Origin: Strigamia acuminata
Taxonomy: Eukaryota > Arthropoda > Chilopoda > Geophilomorpha > Linotaeniidae
Assembly: GCA_949358305.1 (NCBI GenBank)
Contig: OX442323.1
Location: 3,906,001 to 3,970,000 of the forward strand
DNA: 64,000 bases
Direction of reading: 5' to 3'
Shown here in pieces: positions 12,801-27,800 of the stretch. Below the pieces are notes generated by a model, which ran no database searches, was not told where the DNA came from, and was given only the letters and a program-made list of their open reading frames with translations. Position 1 is the first letter of the stretch. Each line of letters starts with the position of its first letter. A program made the position numbers and the translations under genes.

Positions 12801-15800
12801 TGCATAAAAATATATAACTTCACAAAAACCACTTGAAAACTAAAAAAGTCATTTAAAAAAAAAAACAAAAAAAAAAAAAACATATTATTTCCTTAGTAAT
12901 AACCATATAAAATTTTACCACACTTCCAACAGCTTTAAGGCTGCAAAACAAATTGAATATTCAACATGTACAATCTCCACCCATCACAATTTACATGTTG
13001 AGATAATTCAATCATGAAAACAATCTAATAGCACATAAATACAAAAGGCACCAACCAAAAAATTTAAAAAAATATATATACAATAAAACTTTTTGCCCAG
13101 ACATCAGTAGCTTCCATACAAGGATCTTGTGTTCTACTAAGTAAGATTATCACACAAAATTGAGGTCATCTTGGTTGCATGTTGACTGTAAAACAGCAAA
13201 ATGACATGGTGAATGTAGGATGCATCATTGCAAACAAGGGCAAGGCAAGTTCGAGCAGTAAATTCAAAGGTGAAACCCCAGTTACGAACTTTCAGAGTTA
13301 CAAACTTCAAATATCGCAGCGCATAAGTTAGATCGCGTGTCTAGCACTGTATGCCAGCTGTTGTACTTTTCAAAGTGAGATTAAAATTTTGTTTAATACG
13401 TACAGTTATTAATTTCTAATAAAAATATAAAAAAGAAATTTAAAATGTTTTCTTGAATTAGGATTAATAATTTTTTCATTTTGGACACCTTTGTTGGACT
13501 TACAGTATTGCTTACGTAGAAACTTTCCTGCACAACACTAGATAGTCATACTAGAGACTTTCGAACATTTTGTCGTCGGTCATTTTGTTGCCTCGGTTGA
13601 CTCGGGGTTCTACATAATTGTTCCTGGTCCCTAGTGGATCTTAAAAACTAAGGAACAGGACCTAATGGCAAAACAAAAGGAAAGACAACTAATCTTTGTG
13701 AAATCCAAGTCTTTACTGAGCAAACTAACCAGTATTTCGTTAATCAGCCTCCAATTTGAGACCGGCTTTAATTCAAGTGACTGAAACCATTGCCATTAAA
13801 CTGGTAAATTCAGCATTCCAGACATATTTTCTCTTTTGTGCAAGTGATAATTACCACCTTTCACAATGGTGATTAAATACACTCTTTGAAAATTCATCTA
13901 TTCACCTAAATTAATAGTTTCAATCATTCCATTTATTAGACATGCACAAAAAGTGACCTGTTTTCAGACAATTTCTTATTCTTTTTAAAAATCAAAATAA
14001 AATTAAATAAAATGCAATGCAAAAAAATATCGAAAAAAGAAAATGTCATGCAATTAAAACGTTTATAATTGCGTCAAAATTGCATGCAATTGAACCCATT
14101 AACAAACCAGATGCTATAATTATAAAACATTTGACCTAATCATTAACCCAACTCGGATTCCAACAACAGCCAAAAAAAAAAATAAAAATAAAAATAAAAA
14201 AAATAAAGTATTAAACTCAGATGTTTTCAGCCTACAAACTCATTTAACATGAGCAATGACCTAGAGAAAAACACGTTTAAACTTTCCAAGAAATGAAACA
14301 TTCTTAAATCCACCAAACTGAATCACCATTATTCCCTCCAAACACTTGAGTAAACAAAAATAAACAAACGAATTTAGAAACAACAAGGAAATATACTCAA
14401 CCATTGCCTAACAACAATTCAGAGACCTCATTTTCAAATTTCTTTCTTCATTTCAGGACGTAGGGCCACCAATGTATCGACCAGACGAATATGCGGTCCA
14501 CATGCACCGATGGTTGAAAGACAGTGTCGCTTTTTACGGCCGATCAGTGAATAAGAAAGAGGACAAAGGAGATTCAAATGACAATTCGTACCTCAAAGAG
14601 CTCTCCGACATTTCAGATTTGCTAAGAAACCTCAAAATCGACCTCAAACTGGCTCATTCAAGGTACAGTGGAGCCTCGTTATAACGAATCGCAAGCGGCG
14701 CGAGAAATCAATTTGTTATAACTAGACCCCGGATATATATGCAAAATAAATTTCATTATATGCGCATATAATATGCACCAAAATAAAATTAAAATATGCA
14801 AAATAAAAAAATTTATTCGAGTGAAATCAGGTGTTAAATAACAACTTAATGCCATTTCATTCGAGGGCGAGTCTTAATCGGTAAAATACGGTATTCGTTA
14901 TAACAAGAAATTCGTTATACCGCGGTTTGTTTAACAATTTTATCATTAGCAATTATTCAGTCAAGGGTGAAGGCAAACATAAAAGGCAAGATCGAGCAAA
15001 CTCGCTCAGCTTTGAACGCTTCGATGAATCAAGCGGCATCAAGCAGGCCTGATTACTTCTAATATTTCAGTTAACAAGTTTTTGCTTGAGATCACATTAC
15101 TTAAACCATAATCCGCTTTTCCGTTATGATTATGCACATTTTAGACAGCCGTTTGAACAACAAAAGTTGTTTGAATGGGAAATATTCAAATGCACAAAAT
15201 TGCAGTTTAACTCGTTTTCTAGAAGTTCAGTGCACACGCGCAGTGCGACTGAAAGCAAACTAAAGCAACTGCCATGGCCCCAGCCCTGTAGGCAGGGTGC
15301 CCGTCTGCGGATTAGGCCAAGCAAGCCGCAATCTGTGGGACAACTTTCTTTCGAACCCAACCTTGCATTTGCACCCAAAAACTAGGAAAACCACAGAAAA
15401 TCCAGTTGACACGCGACTTCTTCGCTGTCATTGCAGTGCGATTAAGTTGCTGAAATGCAGCGAGTGAAATAAAGGGCTAAATAATAACAACATTTAATCT
15501 AACTTTTGGCTATTTACAAAAAAAAAAGATTCTGAGCTGAGAAATCCCATGTTTTCTTAACATGGGGGTTGGAAATAAGTATCAGATTGCTGCAAGCAGT
15601 GGAAATAAGTATGCATGTTTAATTTAGCTTAGTATTTTTCTAGGGTAATGTAATTCGTCTTTCCAATAAAACACATAAAAATTTTATTACCATAAAAACG
15701 TAGTAATAAACACTGCTACTTAATGAGGCATAATAATGCAAATTGTTTTAATTGCAGCGCATGAAAACACCAAATCCTGCAAATAAACTGCAAATCTCGC

Positions 15801-18800
15801 AAATCTGCAAACCACACTTAGCAAATCATAAATTTCGCCCACAATTTTCTACCTCCGCTTTTCAGAAAAGCAGTTTCGACGACTTTTTCAATTAAATCCG
15901 GCCCCTGACCCTTCCTAATCAAATCAGACCATCATTATTTATCTTACCAACAGACATTTACTAATAATAATCCTTCTTGTGCTTAATCCACTCTCCAATC
16001 CTAACAAACCTGTCCAAACCACATCATATACTACAAGCATAAAAACAAAAACAAAAACACGACCTCAAGTACACACTATAGCATTCCCACAGAAACCTTC
16101 TCATGATTCATGAATCACTCTTGCAAGACCAACCCCTTTAACTAATGTTGTGAATGAAACTGAAGGTTAAACTCATTTCTACAAGTGTGCAACATGTAAG
16201 GAGGAAGTAAAAAGCTAATAACTAAAGCCAACAAGAAAGTCGGCGTGATTATTTTTTACTACTATTCACCAACTGACGGAAGTATGTGCAAATTCCATCT
16301 TGAATCATCTGCCCAGAATAGCAATTAACAATCCAACCACAAAACCTGGTTGTCCTTGATTCTTCCGGTCACTCTCAGCTAGTCGTACGTGCATCGGTTA
16401 TTAGCTCATGGCCCGGGAAACTCCCTCCAGCCACCTATTGATGCATTGCAACACGTTACATCAAAAATACAAATCTCATTTCTTGCCTAAAAGGTGATTA
16501 CGTCAACATTCCTTTCAGTGCACAACATTGATGTTGGTCAATAGCTTTGTTCTTTGGGTAATAGCGCTATTACCAAAACGCTGAATCATGTCTGCAAAAA
16601 TCTACCGTGTTTATTCACATTTTATGGACGCACAAACGTTGAACTTTTGCTCGTTTTAATTTTTTGTGGTCAGTTTTTGCTCCAAACACGTTAACACAGA
16701 CCAGAATCCAGTTGAAATTCAGTTGAGTCGATACGTGGTACTGTTAGTGATGTTGTTACTTCTTGAAGTGAAAGACTCGGAGCACGTCGTACGTTCTTTA
16801 TTCGAACTGGGGGTTAAAACTGTACATGGGGTGGACATGGTTACATGACACTACGTAAGTAGACTAAATAATCATTGGCACCACACTACAGAATACCACA
16901 TTGCCATACTGTAATGTATACACAACATTCCAACAGGTACCATATCGATACCAGTACCACAGTACGTTTCGTCCAGTACAATAAACCTAACAGCAATAAA
17001 GAAAACTCTAAATAATAACAAGCACTTATTATTGAAATAATAGCACATGCAAAAAGGTACCATGGATGCCGCATGTCGGTACCGCAATACTTTTTGGTCA
17101 ATGTCTTTCGACGTCACTTCTTCCTTTATTTTGTTTAATTGAATTTATTGCTTTTGTAAATCTAAAAATGAAAGCAGTGGTACGCATGGTCCCTCGATTT
17201 GACATTCCGATGACTTTTGGTTTTTGTCCCGTTATCGAATAATATAACCGGTCGAACCAACTCGCATTTTTATAGCCAACCTACTAGCGATGGGTTTACG
17301 TCCTGGAAAATAGCAAACAATTTTTTGTGCGTAACTTCAGCATATTATAATGTAAATTTCACCACTTGCTGCTGAAGGTTGTTAGCACTTAAAAAAAAGG
17401 TGGGAAGTAACATTGGGAAAAGCTAAGATCACACGTCCTTCGCGCACGCTACATCCTCTTTTCAGCCATTTCTTAATCTTTTTCCCACTCATCAACATTA
17501 ATTGTCATTTATGTTCAGTTCAGCATATGTTCTCAAAGAAACCTACAGCAAAAAAAGTAATAACAACAAGAAAACTTAATTTCCCTGCATAACAATTACT
17601 AAGCTAAAATACACAACAATGTGACTCTAATTAAAGGTTATTTGCAACTTCTCATCAAAAGTATAGAAAAATTCGACTATAAACCTTAAAAAATGAAAAA
17701 AATGTAACATTTCTCGCCCCAAATACAAAGTGGTGACATGTGAAAATTCATGATGAGTTTTAAGAGATTAATTTTCTCCAGCTTAAAAATTTAATCACAC
17801 TTTGGCAGCGCCAAAATTCCATCATAAACAAAAGATTGTGAATATATTTATTACAGAAAAAAAAACTGTAAGGTGAATGACCTTTATTAATCACAGCACG
17901 TGGTAATCTCAGGTGTAAAATTAGCCGGTCGTAAATTTTACACTAAAGCAACCACGCTGTCCGAAGTGACTTTTTTATAATAGGGTTTCATTTCAAATGA
18001 GGTGAATGACCAGCAAGGGCTTTGTAGCTCATCCTGGTGTCACCAAAGCCAATTCCAAGTACCAAGGTGTGGAGGAATAAATATGCAAAAAAATTGCGAT
18101 AACATTTGTGATAAATATATAAATGGGCAATTAAAAAATGTGAAGACGTTCCACCGTCGTTATCGTTGACCCAACTTGATCCCTGTTTGACAGAAAAAAT
18201 TTAAGCGCCTTTTTATTTATTATTACAAGCAGTTGCTTATTATACATCCCCACGCCCCCCACCTTTCAGTTGAATAAAGTGATTGAATAATGTGATGAAT
18301 GTGCAACATAATTAGTGGAAAACCACCGTATTGGCTATGCCATTGCTTCTCAAACAGACCGATATTTTTTGTCCCAATGTGTCATGGACCGATGTTCTAT
18401 CGTGAACCAAGGATAACATGGAAACGTATCCGTGTGTTATTTCCTATTGATTCGTTGTTCTGTGCGCTGATTGGATGACAGCAATCACGTGTCATGCATT
18501 GCTTGACAACTGTTTGTTACCTGTTGTCATCCCAGAATACAATTCTAAGACCTACCCTGTTCATATGGGAATAAAAGTGCGTCTTAGACTCAAAGAAATT
18601 TAGTAAACCCATTCATTCAAAGAGTGGTCTTATAAGTGTTACAAAAGTTTGTTTTTATTTTGCGATATTAAAAAATACTAATCAAACACACGACACAAAA
18701 AACACTTCAAACACGACTCTTTGAATGCACCTACAGTACCTTTTTAAAAATCTTTATGAAAAACCGTTTTAAATCAAAAGAAATCGTGTAAAAACAGAAT

Positions 18801-21800
18801 CAATTTATTTTTCTAGACCGTGTTAAATCAAAATCGTGTAAAAAAAAAGCCGTGCAAAATACACCTACGGTCCGACACCTCGGTACCAAACTTATTTTTA
18901 CGAACCTCATGTAATCTTTGCGTTTCAACGATAAAGTGGCTAACCAAGTTTTAATAACAGAAAACTACCTGCCACAAACTGTGTAATGTTAATTTATATC
19001 TGACGACATCCTCCTATGCCCGGTGTCGGCAACCTTTTGAGACGGAAGAGCCAAAGGTTACAATTTAGGATTAGGATTAGGATTAGGTATATAGGTATCT
19101 TGACATCGAAAGAACCGCAGATTGCCGATCCCTGTCCTATGCCTTTCTAAATACAGTGGAAACTCTTTATAACGAATCCCAAGGGACCTGAAAAATCAAT
19201 TCGTTATAACGCGAATTCGTTATATCGAAATTTTTTAACGTGGTGTTCTATGGCCAGCCAACCACACCAGCCATTTTTAGGTATTCGTTATATCGATAAT
19301 TCGTTATATCGCGATTCGTTATACAGAGTTTCGATTGTATTCACTTTTGCTAGTTGGTATTTAACTTACTAATCATAACTTAATATAAATTTAATCCAAA
19401 TCAAGAGAATAAATTATCCTTTTTTTAATCATAATTAACCTTGAAAACAAAAAACTAACTCCTCCTAATCATGCACACCTCCTAATTCCATCACAAGCAC
19501 TTGTAATTACTAACAGCCTACTTTACAACCACATTTCAAGACTAATAACAGTCTGCAACAAGATACATGGCCCCTTGTTGCTTGTTTCTTTATTCCCATC
19601 ATTATTGGTTATTAATGAGACATTGCCTTTTACAGTTTTCATACCGAATTCCTGGGAGAACCTCTAGGAGGCGTGGGTCTACTACTGAACACACTCAAGG
19701 CCTTTCAAGGATTGCAGACAGCCAAACCAGTACCAACAATGACCCCAAGAGATGTGGCCCTCATGCACAAGAAGGCAATGGTAAACAATCCCCATTTTCC
19801 AAATCCCAAAAACAAATTTCCAGAAAAAGAATAAATCTATTTTTCTCTTCAATAATAATTCATGTCAACTTTACAGAACCCCATCTGGTTATACAAGTTT
19901 TATAGCTTGTTTGGATAGAGAATAAAAATAAAAAAGCAACTTTTTTCCCTCCTTTGTATGTACTAATCCATTTCAGAGCTACAAATAATCATTTGGCATA
20001 CAATGACCATTAATCAAAATGTTAGCTGCATAATTTTTAAAAGTATTTTCTTTTTTTTAACTGCACCACCATTTGTTAGTTGCCACTAATAAGCCGTGCA
20101 TTTCCATACCATTACTTTCACCCCGTACACTGTAAAAATGCATCAAAGTAGACATAAAAAAAGGAATATGCGACCTGCATCCTTTGTTAGAAGCCGAGTG
20201 AAAGTGTTTCCGATGCCATCAACCTCCTGGGAGACACCAAGACACCTGTTGTCATGACCAGGGTCTTGTGATGGTTTCACTGCAGGTGGTGGCTCGGCTA
20301 GACACAACAGCCCGCACATGGGAGTGCATTCAAGGACAGTAGGAGGTCGATCAAGTGGGAAGGGACAGTCGTTAGGAAACATGGGCAACTCTCAGCTCAA
20401 GGGGTGGCAAATCTCAAAGCCCATATATCATCGCTAGCAAATTGCAAAAGCGGAGGAGAGAGTAACGAGTGAAATTTTAGATTAGAAATTAAATGTGTGG
20501 TTTTACACTTTGGTTGGAATAAATCAAGAATTAATGTCTGCGAACATTGAACCGACGTGTCTGTAGTCAGAATGGAGGTTATGTGTCACCACCTATGGCT
20601 GTTAAGAGCTTACTTTCTACAGAGTGGAGTCCTGGGAAGCATGGTGGTCTGGGCACATCAAAAACAACTCTATCTTGACGCCAAAATCAAACTGACAAAT
20701 CCCTGTCTGCGTAAACATGTGCTTCAAAAATACATTGAAATTGTATTGCGATGTATTTTGAAATTGTATTGCGATGTATTTTGAAATTGTATTGCGATGT
20801 ATTTTGAAAGGGTCCCATTTATTGGCCCACTAATTTCCCACTAAATAAATATTAAGTTTCCCACTTACTATGTTTTTCACTAAATAATTTTTTTTGTCCC
20901 ATTAACTTTACTCATCCCATTTTAATTACTTTGTATTGCGATGTATTTTGAAATTATATTGCGATTTATTTTGAAATTATATTGCGATGTATTTTTTTAA
21001 TTATATCGCGATGTATTTTTAAAATTATATTGCGATGTATTTTTTTAATTATATTGCGATGTATTTTGAAATTATACTGCGATGTATTTTGAAATGCATT
21101 GAGTTTTGCATTTTATAATACATTTCTGGAATTTTGTTTTTGAATTTAAAAATCAAAATGCAATTAGAGTTGAATTATTTTACTTTGGGAATTGTTTGCA
21201 ATTTATGAGCTCTGCCGCATGTTTGAAGTTTCGATCATTTTTCAAATACTGCCATACTATATCTAACAATAGATGAGTCATGTTTAAACACCAATATAAT
21301 TTATCCATGTTACTCATTTTGCTTTCTCACTCAGACTGACGAATACGAATGTCTCATCGGAATTAAATATGCCACTCAATTACCGGTAAGTGGTAATTAA
21401 ACAGTAAAATGATTAATTACTAAACCAAAGTCATTTATCATGTTCGTTTCCAGGAAGCAATGCGTCAAATTGTGGAACATTCAAGCGGGCTCTACCTCTT
21501 GGCTTCCAGCAGTCTGGGCACACACACAAAAACGAGAATCTTGGGACTACAGGTACAGAAGACCCTCTTTGGCCATTAGCCTAACGAAGCTCTAGCGTAA
21601 AGCCTATACAGAGCTTTTTTTCTTCGTCAGAGGCTTTGTGAATGGGTACTTCGGGTGATATTAAAGAGTTTGCGGGATGCATTTTTCCCTTATTTTGCTC
21701 CACGATACACTATTTTAGTGCCATATCGTAAGGGAAAAATCTTTAGTTTATCATTTTCAACACTAAATTAAAATATAGCGCAGCCAATCAGAATTGAGAA

Positions 21801-24800
21801 CACTATATTGTTAGCTCCGCCCATTGCAAATGGCGATTATTTTGTTGTCCCGATCAAACACATCACAGTCATAGGTACGTAGATTTAATGATAAGTGAGG
21901 CTCAAAATTTAATTTTAGGCCCAAAACCATGCATTATAGGCATAATAATGGAATTTTATGCAGAAATTTGCACATTTACACCCCCAATTGAATTTTTAGG
22001 CCCAAAATTACTAATTGTCAGTAGTTGGCTGAAATAGTGCAGTGATAAGGGAAAAGTGCAGCCCGCAAAAACTTAATTTATCATTTTTCCCTTACACTAT
22101 TTTTATACCGTATAGTCTTTAACTGTAAGGGAAAAATGCATCCCGCAAACTATCTATTAAGTCAAGTTATAACCTCATAACTGTTGTATAAATTCATAAG
22201 AAAGTTTACAAATTTTTGTATTTGTGGTTAGCAGTTTTGGGTTATACAGCTATGTTATCAAAGCGAGTTAAAAACAGAATAGCGTGTTAGCTGCAGCACG
22301 ATGCCATATGCAAATCAAGATCAATCAACCCGTCGACCGGCAATGTTAGTTCGGTCAGTTGGATTATCTCAAATCTGTTGCTATGGTGAGCTCAGTTTAA
22401 CCGAGCATACAAATTGATCAAGTTCGAAAGAGCGTATTAAGTTAGGTGATGTTTAAATTAATCCTGAGATTGATACGATATAACTTATTAAACTAAAAGC
22501 AACAAAATAGGCCAGGCACCATGTTGGTAAAATCATAAAATACTCGCAGCAGATGGGCTCCCTTATTTCATAAAATAAGGTTATAATTCAAACTTAGTTG
22601 CAATAATAACCTATTACAACTTAACATTTTATAACCCACAAATACCCTTCCGCAAACTCTATTATAACACAGTTGGCTGTCCTTATATTATCGTAAAAAC
22701 TTGAGTCAAAGATGCACTTTTTTCCAAACAAAATAGTCTAAGTGAGAGGTGCGTCTTAAAATCGCCAGTTTTCAAACTTTTTCCAGCAGCACGTTGTTCA
22801 TGTTAGGGTGCGCTCCCTGGCGGAATTTTCTTTAAAGTACTGTATTAACTTGGACAAGCCATAAATAACATCATTTATTTGTTATTCATACAATTATTAT
22901 TTTACGTCATATCTTCGTAAAATTTGCAATTTTTGATTTTAACAGTTTCTAACTTAACAAATAATGCTCTACAACTTTAAAATTGACATTTTTCAGATTG
23001 CATTGTTTATTTTAAGTTACAATGCAAAAAACCATGATGCATTGTTGAAAACCAAAATTTTTCTTGCTTAATGAATTGTCCACCCCCTGTTTACTCTAAA
23101 TTCATGAACACAATCTGTAATTACTACTTATTTGCAAAAATATTCAAGTGGAAAAATTACTGACTGCAAAAATCACGATACTGATAAGAAGATAACAATT
23201 TATTAAAATCAAAAAAAAAATTATCTCTCAAAGACACAAGCTGAAATTAAATACATCCTAGAAAACTTAAAGCATGGCAATTTTTTTGTCTGTCTCACTT
23301 GTCGGCCAAAAGCCTTTGAAAACCCTTTATCTGCAGTCAGCAGTGGAACTATACTTTAACACAATTAACATAATACCAGGAAATGCAAACTTTCAATGCT
23401 TCAAATCCTCCTGTCATAAATTTGTCTCTAATAATACAATATTTTTTGGAATAAATAAGTCACACAACTCTTATTAAATGTATGATCTATTCTGCAGTTA
23501 CTCACCCAAGCGTGCAATGTAAGCAATGGCCATGATGGAGTGCTCAAAGCCTTTTCAACTTTAAGGCTGACCATGGGTGAACCCGTGTGTTTTAAACTAC
23601 TGATTGGAATGATTAACAGCGTTGGAAAAACTCTTCTTTTCCAGGTAAAATTAAACACAAAACTTGACGGACTCCTCAATAAAGATGTTAAATTTTCTTT
23701 TTGGAATACCGTATTCCTTCAATTCCCGTTTTTTGTGTATTTAACGTAATGAACGTAGCGAACTTGTACGTTCACATTAAATACAAAAAAAATACTGGCC
23801 GCATTCAAAAATAAAAATAACAATTTTAGTTTAAGTGTATTTTAAGTTTTAACACGAGTTTAAACAGGAAATGATGTCATTTTTGTTTTAAAATTGAAGT
23901 AAAACACAAAATATTTTAGTTTTTGAATGCAGCTCTTATTCGAAGAAATACGGTATTTCAGATAAAGCGGCAAAAGGCGAGTCACAAATAAAGATGTTAA
24001 AAGGAAATTTATTAGTCACTTTTTAAACTTATCGATCATCATGAGGTGTCGTTAGACATTGCATCGGGTGCAATTAACACACTCTTAAGGAGATTAAAGA
24101 TCCCTTTCATTGGCATTCCTGACACCTAAAATCTAAATTAAACACCAATTAACCCGAGAAGCAACTACCGCAAAGCTTCAAATTGCATCTATTTATTTTT
24201 CACCCTGTAACAACCAAAAGTTTTTTTTACAAACAGACAAAACCTTATTTTCTAATTTGGCCCAAAGTTACCCCGGTTTAGGGTACCCAAACCTACTTAT
24301 CAGACTGTCGCAGTAGGTGCATTAAAATTGGTCGATATAAATCCAATTAAATGTGTTAAGTAGATAACCTCGTTTTCACTTCCAGATATAAACTTAGTCC
24401 ATTTATATGGCTTTACTTTAAGCTTTAGGTTGTGTCACTTATTTTCCTTAGCAACTACGACACAATTTGCTTGTCAGAGATTCGAATCTTTCATATATTT
24501 TTGGGATTTGATGTGGGATTCGGATGGGATTCAGAGAGATTTAGATAATTATTTTAATAAAAAAGTCAAAAATATTTTAACGTTTGTCCAACTTTCGATA
24601 AAAATTCAAAATTTTTATAAAATTTTAAGATTCCGGGTTTCGGTTCGAAAAGATCCGGAAAGATTCGGAACGAGATTCGGAAGTCCATGTCAGAGATTCA
24701 GTTGAACGTCTGACCCCTCGCATTCATTCCACTTACCGCACCGCCTCATTTAAACGCCTGGGTTCATTAAGACGCCGGGCCCGTTTTAGCGCCGGGCAGT

Positions 24801-27800
24801 CATCGGCAATTTACATAATTGGCGCTGGCCCCGATTAAGCGCCGAGTCCCCCATAAATCGCCGATTTATCGGTTATATGCACAGCCCGAATAAACGCCGG
24901 GCTTCAATTTGGCGCCGGGAAATCGGCTCAAAAAAATATTAAACACCCGGACGTTTAAACAAGGCGGTACGGTAAGTCGTTACGTAGTATTATAAACTTA
25001 CTGTAACGACTCAATTTACAGATGACTTGTCTAATATTTCTAAACACGCTGCTGGACACATGTAGAAATGCCTGCGAAAGAGTTTACGTGCAATGTGTTC
25101 TGGAAGAAGCCGGCATAGATGTCAAGCATTTAGAAAAGGTAACAAACTACAAAGAAAATAAAAAAAAATATTAAAAATAATAATAAATTTTTTTTTTAAA
25201 AAGTTCTGTGAAATGCCAGACTTGGAATACTACGACCAATTTGTTGAGGCACTTAAAACGTGGAAAAAAAATTACGTAGATGTTGAGAACTTAATGTACC
25301 TGAGCAAAAGACTCGCTAATGACAATTGTCAGCTGAGAACTGAGGTATGGACCACTTAAATCATCGTAATCACCGCCATCTAGCTAAGCTGTGGTTTCAC
25401 ACATTAGCATAATGTCGTGAATAAGCGAAAACTTCCTATTGCAATAATAATTCTAAAAAAAAAAAAAATAATAAAAGTAGTTATTAATAAAATAATATTT
25501 TTCCTTTCAGGTTGACGTCCTGAAAAAGACAGCTAAAGTGAGTTGCATTTATTTCTTCCTTGTTTTCTTAATGTACTTAATATTCACATCATCTTTTCTG
25601 CGTAATTTAATATTTTTTTTTTATTTTTGCTACAAAACAAATTTCTTGTTTTTATTTTTTATTTTTTTATTTTTTTTAATTTTAGAAATTGGAACAAGAT
25701 AAAATCAATTTAATGATAGTAGAAAGAGAGGTAAGTGATTTTTTTTTCCGATTTGATTTTTTTTTTAAGTCGTGATGATTAGTTTGAGATTTAATAGAAA
25801 ATTTCTTTTTACGATTCTGCAAAATGCGTAGTTGTCCGAACAGTGCATTGAACTCGAAAAGAAAATTTCGACTGTGAAAAGGACAGTGGAAGAAAGGGCA
25901 AGTAGCCTCCGATAACCTCACATGTTTTTTCCCTCGTATTTCTTTCGCTATTTATTAACCAGTGGAATTGCACTAATTAAGGGAAAATTTATTTTTCGCT
26001 AATTATCGCTGATATCTAGCATAATTTTTAGAAAAATAAATTAATGAATAAACAGACATTAGGGGGTTAAAACTGCTAATTTCAATTACACGGTAAAACT
26101 ATCAATATGAGCAAGGAGAAGCATTGCATCAAGATGGCTAATTGCATCAGTAAAATGGCTAGTTGCACCAGTTAAATGGCTAATTGCAGCTGTAAAATGG
26201 CTAATTGCAGCTGTAAAATGGCTAGTTGCACCAGTTAAATGGCTAATTGCAGCTGTAAAATGGCTAATTGCAGCTGTAAAATGGCTAGTTGCACCAGTTA
26301 AATGGCTAATTGCAGCTGTAAAATGGCTAATTGCAGCTGTAAAATGGCTAGTTGCACCAGTTAAATGGCTAATTGCAGCTGTAAAATGGCTAATTGCAGC
26401 TGTAAAATGGCTAATATCTGTGTAAAAGGCTAATTACAGCTGTAAACTGATAATTTCAGCTGTAAAAGTGATAATTTCAGCTGTAAAAGTGATAATTTCA
26501 GCTGTAAAAGTGATAATTTCATCTGTAAAAGTGATAATTTCAGCTGTAAAAGTGATAATTTCAGCTGTAAAACTGTAATATCATTAATTCCAGCTAAGAA
26601 ATGTTTTTTTAAGTGTAAATTGCTAATTTCAGCTGTAAAATGGCAAATTTCAGCTATAAAATGGCAAATTTCAGCTATAAAATGGCAAATTTCAGCTATA
26701 AAATGGCAAATTTCAGCTATAAAATGGCAAATTTCAGCTATAAAATGGCAAATTTCAGCTATAAAATGGCAAATTTCAGCTATAAAATGGCAAATTTCAG
26801 CTATAAAATGGCAAATTTCAGCTATAAAATTAATAATTCTAGCTGAAAAATGCTACTTTAGAATGATAATTTTGTAAAAGCAATTTTCTGTTTCTCATTA
26901 AGTACAGTTTGTTCCCATTGTCTAAAAGCGATTTCCAGTATGCCTTACAACAAACCAAATTTAATTAAACTCAAAATTTTCTTGACTTTTGAAAACTAAT
27001 TAAGAAAGACCAATCCAAACCAGTTTGGCAACATAAATTTGTTATGTCTAATAAACAACCACAATTTATAAGCTTGAAAGAGAAACTCTTTTTCCGGTTG
27101 CTTTTAAGTTTGCATTACAACTTCATGAAACATTCAGAATGCAAAAAAATCTCAAGCTCCTTTAAATTTAATCAAAGAAATCCCCGTGCCGCATCGTCAA
27201 ACACAACTTTGATCTAACTCCGGGCGAGATGGACAAAACAAACTAACTAACCAAAAACTAGCGTAATAGAATGTCTGATTTATACTCCTAAAATAAACAA
27301 CTCTAATACTCCAAATCAAATGCGGAATTACATTAATAGTATATTTTGGAAGTTTTCCACATTTTGACGTCATGAATTGATAGCGCTTGTGTTTGGATGC
27401 ATCGGAAATGACCGATTTTGCGATTAATGCAAAATTGCAAAATCATACATTTAATGAAACCCCTTAGTAAGCTCAGACAAAATACAATTTAAAAAATTCT
27501 CGGGTAAATGTAGTGTTACAAACAAAATTAGCTTCGCTAAAATTTCGCTTTGTGGTCATGTTTTGCATTTTGATACAGTATTACCTAGGGTTTCGGTTTT
27601 CCCGCCCTTTTCCAATTCCTGGTTCCCGATACCAAAATGGCCGATACTCCCGGGAATTAAAATCCGGCGACAACAAATGGCTAAAAATGGCCGTTTTTCG
27701 TAAAAAATGGCCCATTTTAGCCATTTTCATCATTGAAACATTACAAGTTGTAACGTTTCAATGACGAAAATGACGTTTTAACGACGTTTTTTGACGAAAC

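Larger units (their letters stand above)
9900..14456 (+). other. Intron 1 of the formin-like gene
   Basis: No exon-like frame is visible. It contains a fragment of the AACGCCGGG family near 10255-10375, AAGAGCCGC-family sequence at 11385-11600, and a full element at 12341-12648. The rest is AT-rich sequence with A-runs. Confidence 0.6.

Noticed and set aside
18601-18735. Possible MITE with CATTCAAAGAGT ends
   Set aside because: Arms match only over about a dozen bases by eye and no target duplication is clear.
20143-20400. 81-codon minus frame in formin-like intron 3, somewhat GC-rich
   Set aside because: Low-grade similarity to decayed transposon text at most; no motif I can name and stops in the plus frames.
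26620-26877. Open frames with perfect 7-residue repeats
   Set aside because: They come from a 21-bp tandem array; the frame is open in two registers and has no start context, splice link or non-repeat domain.
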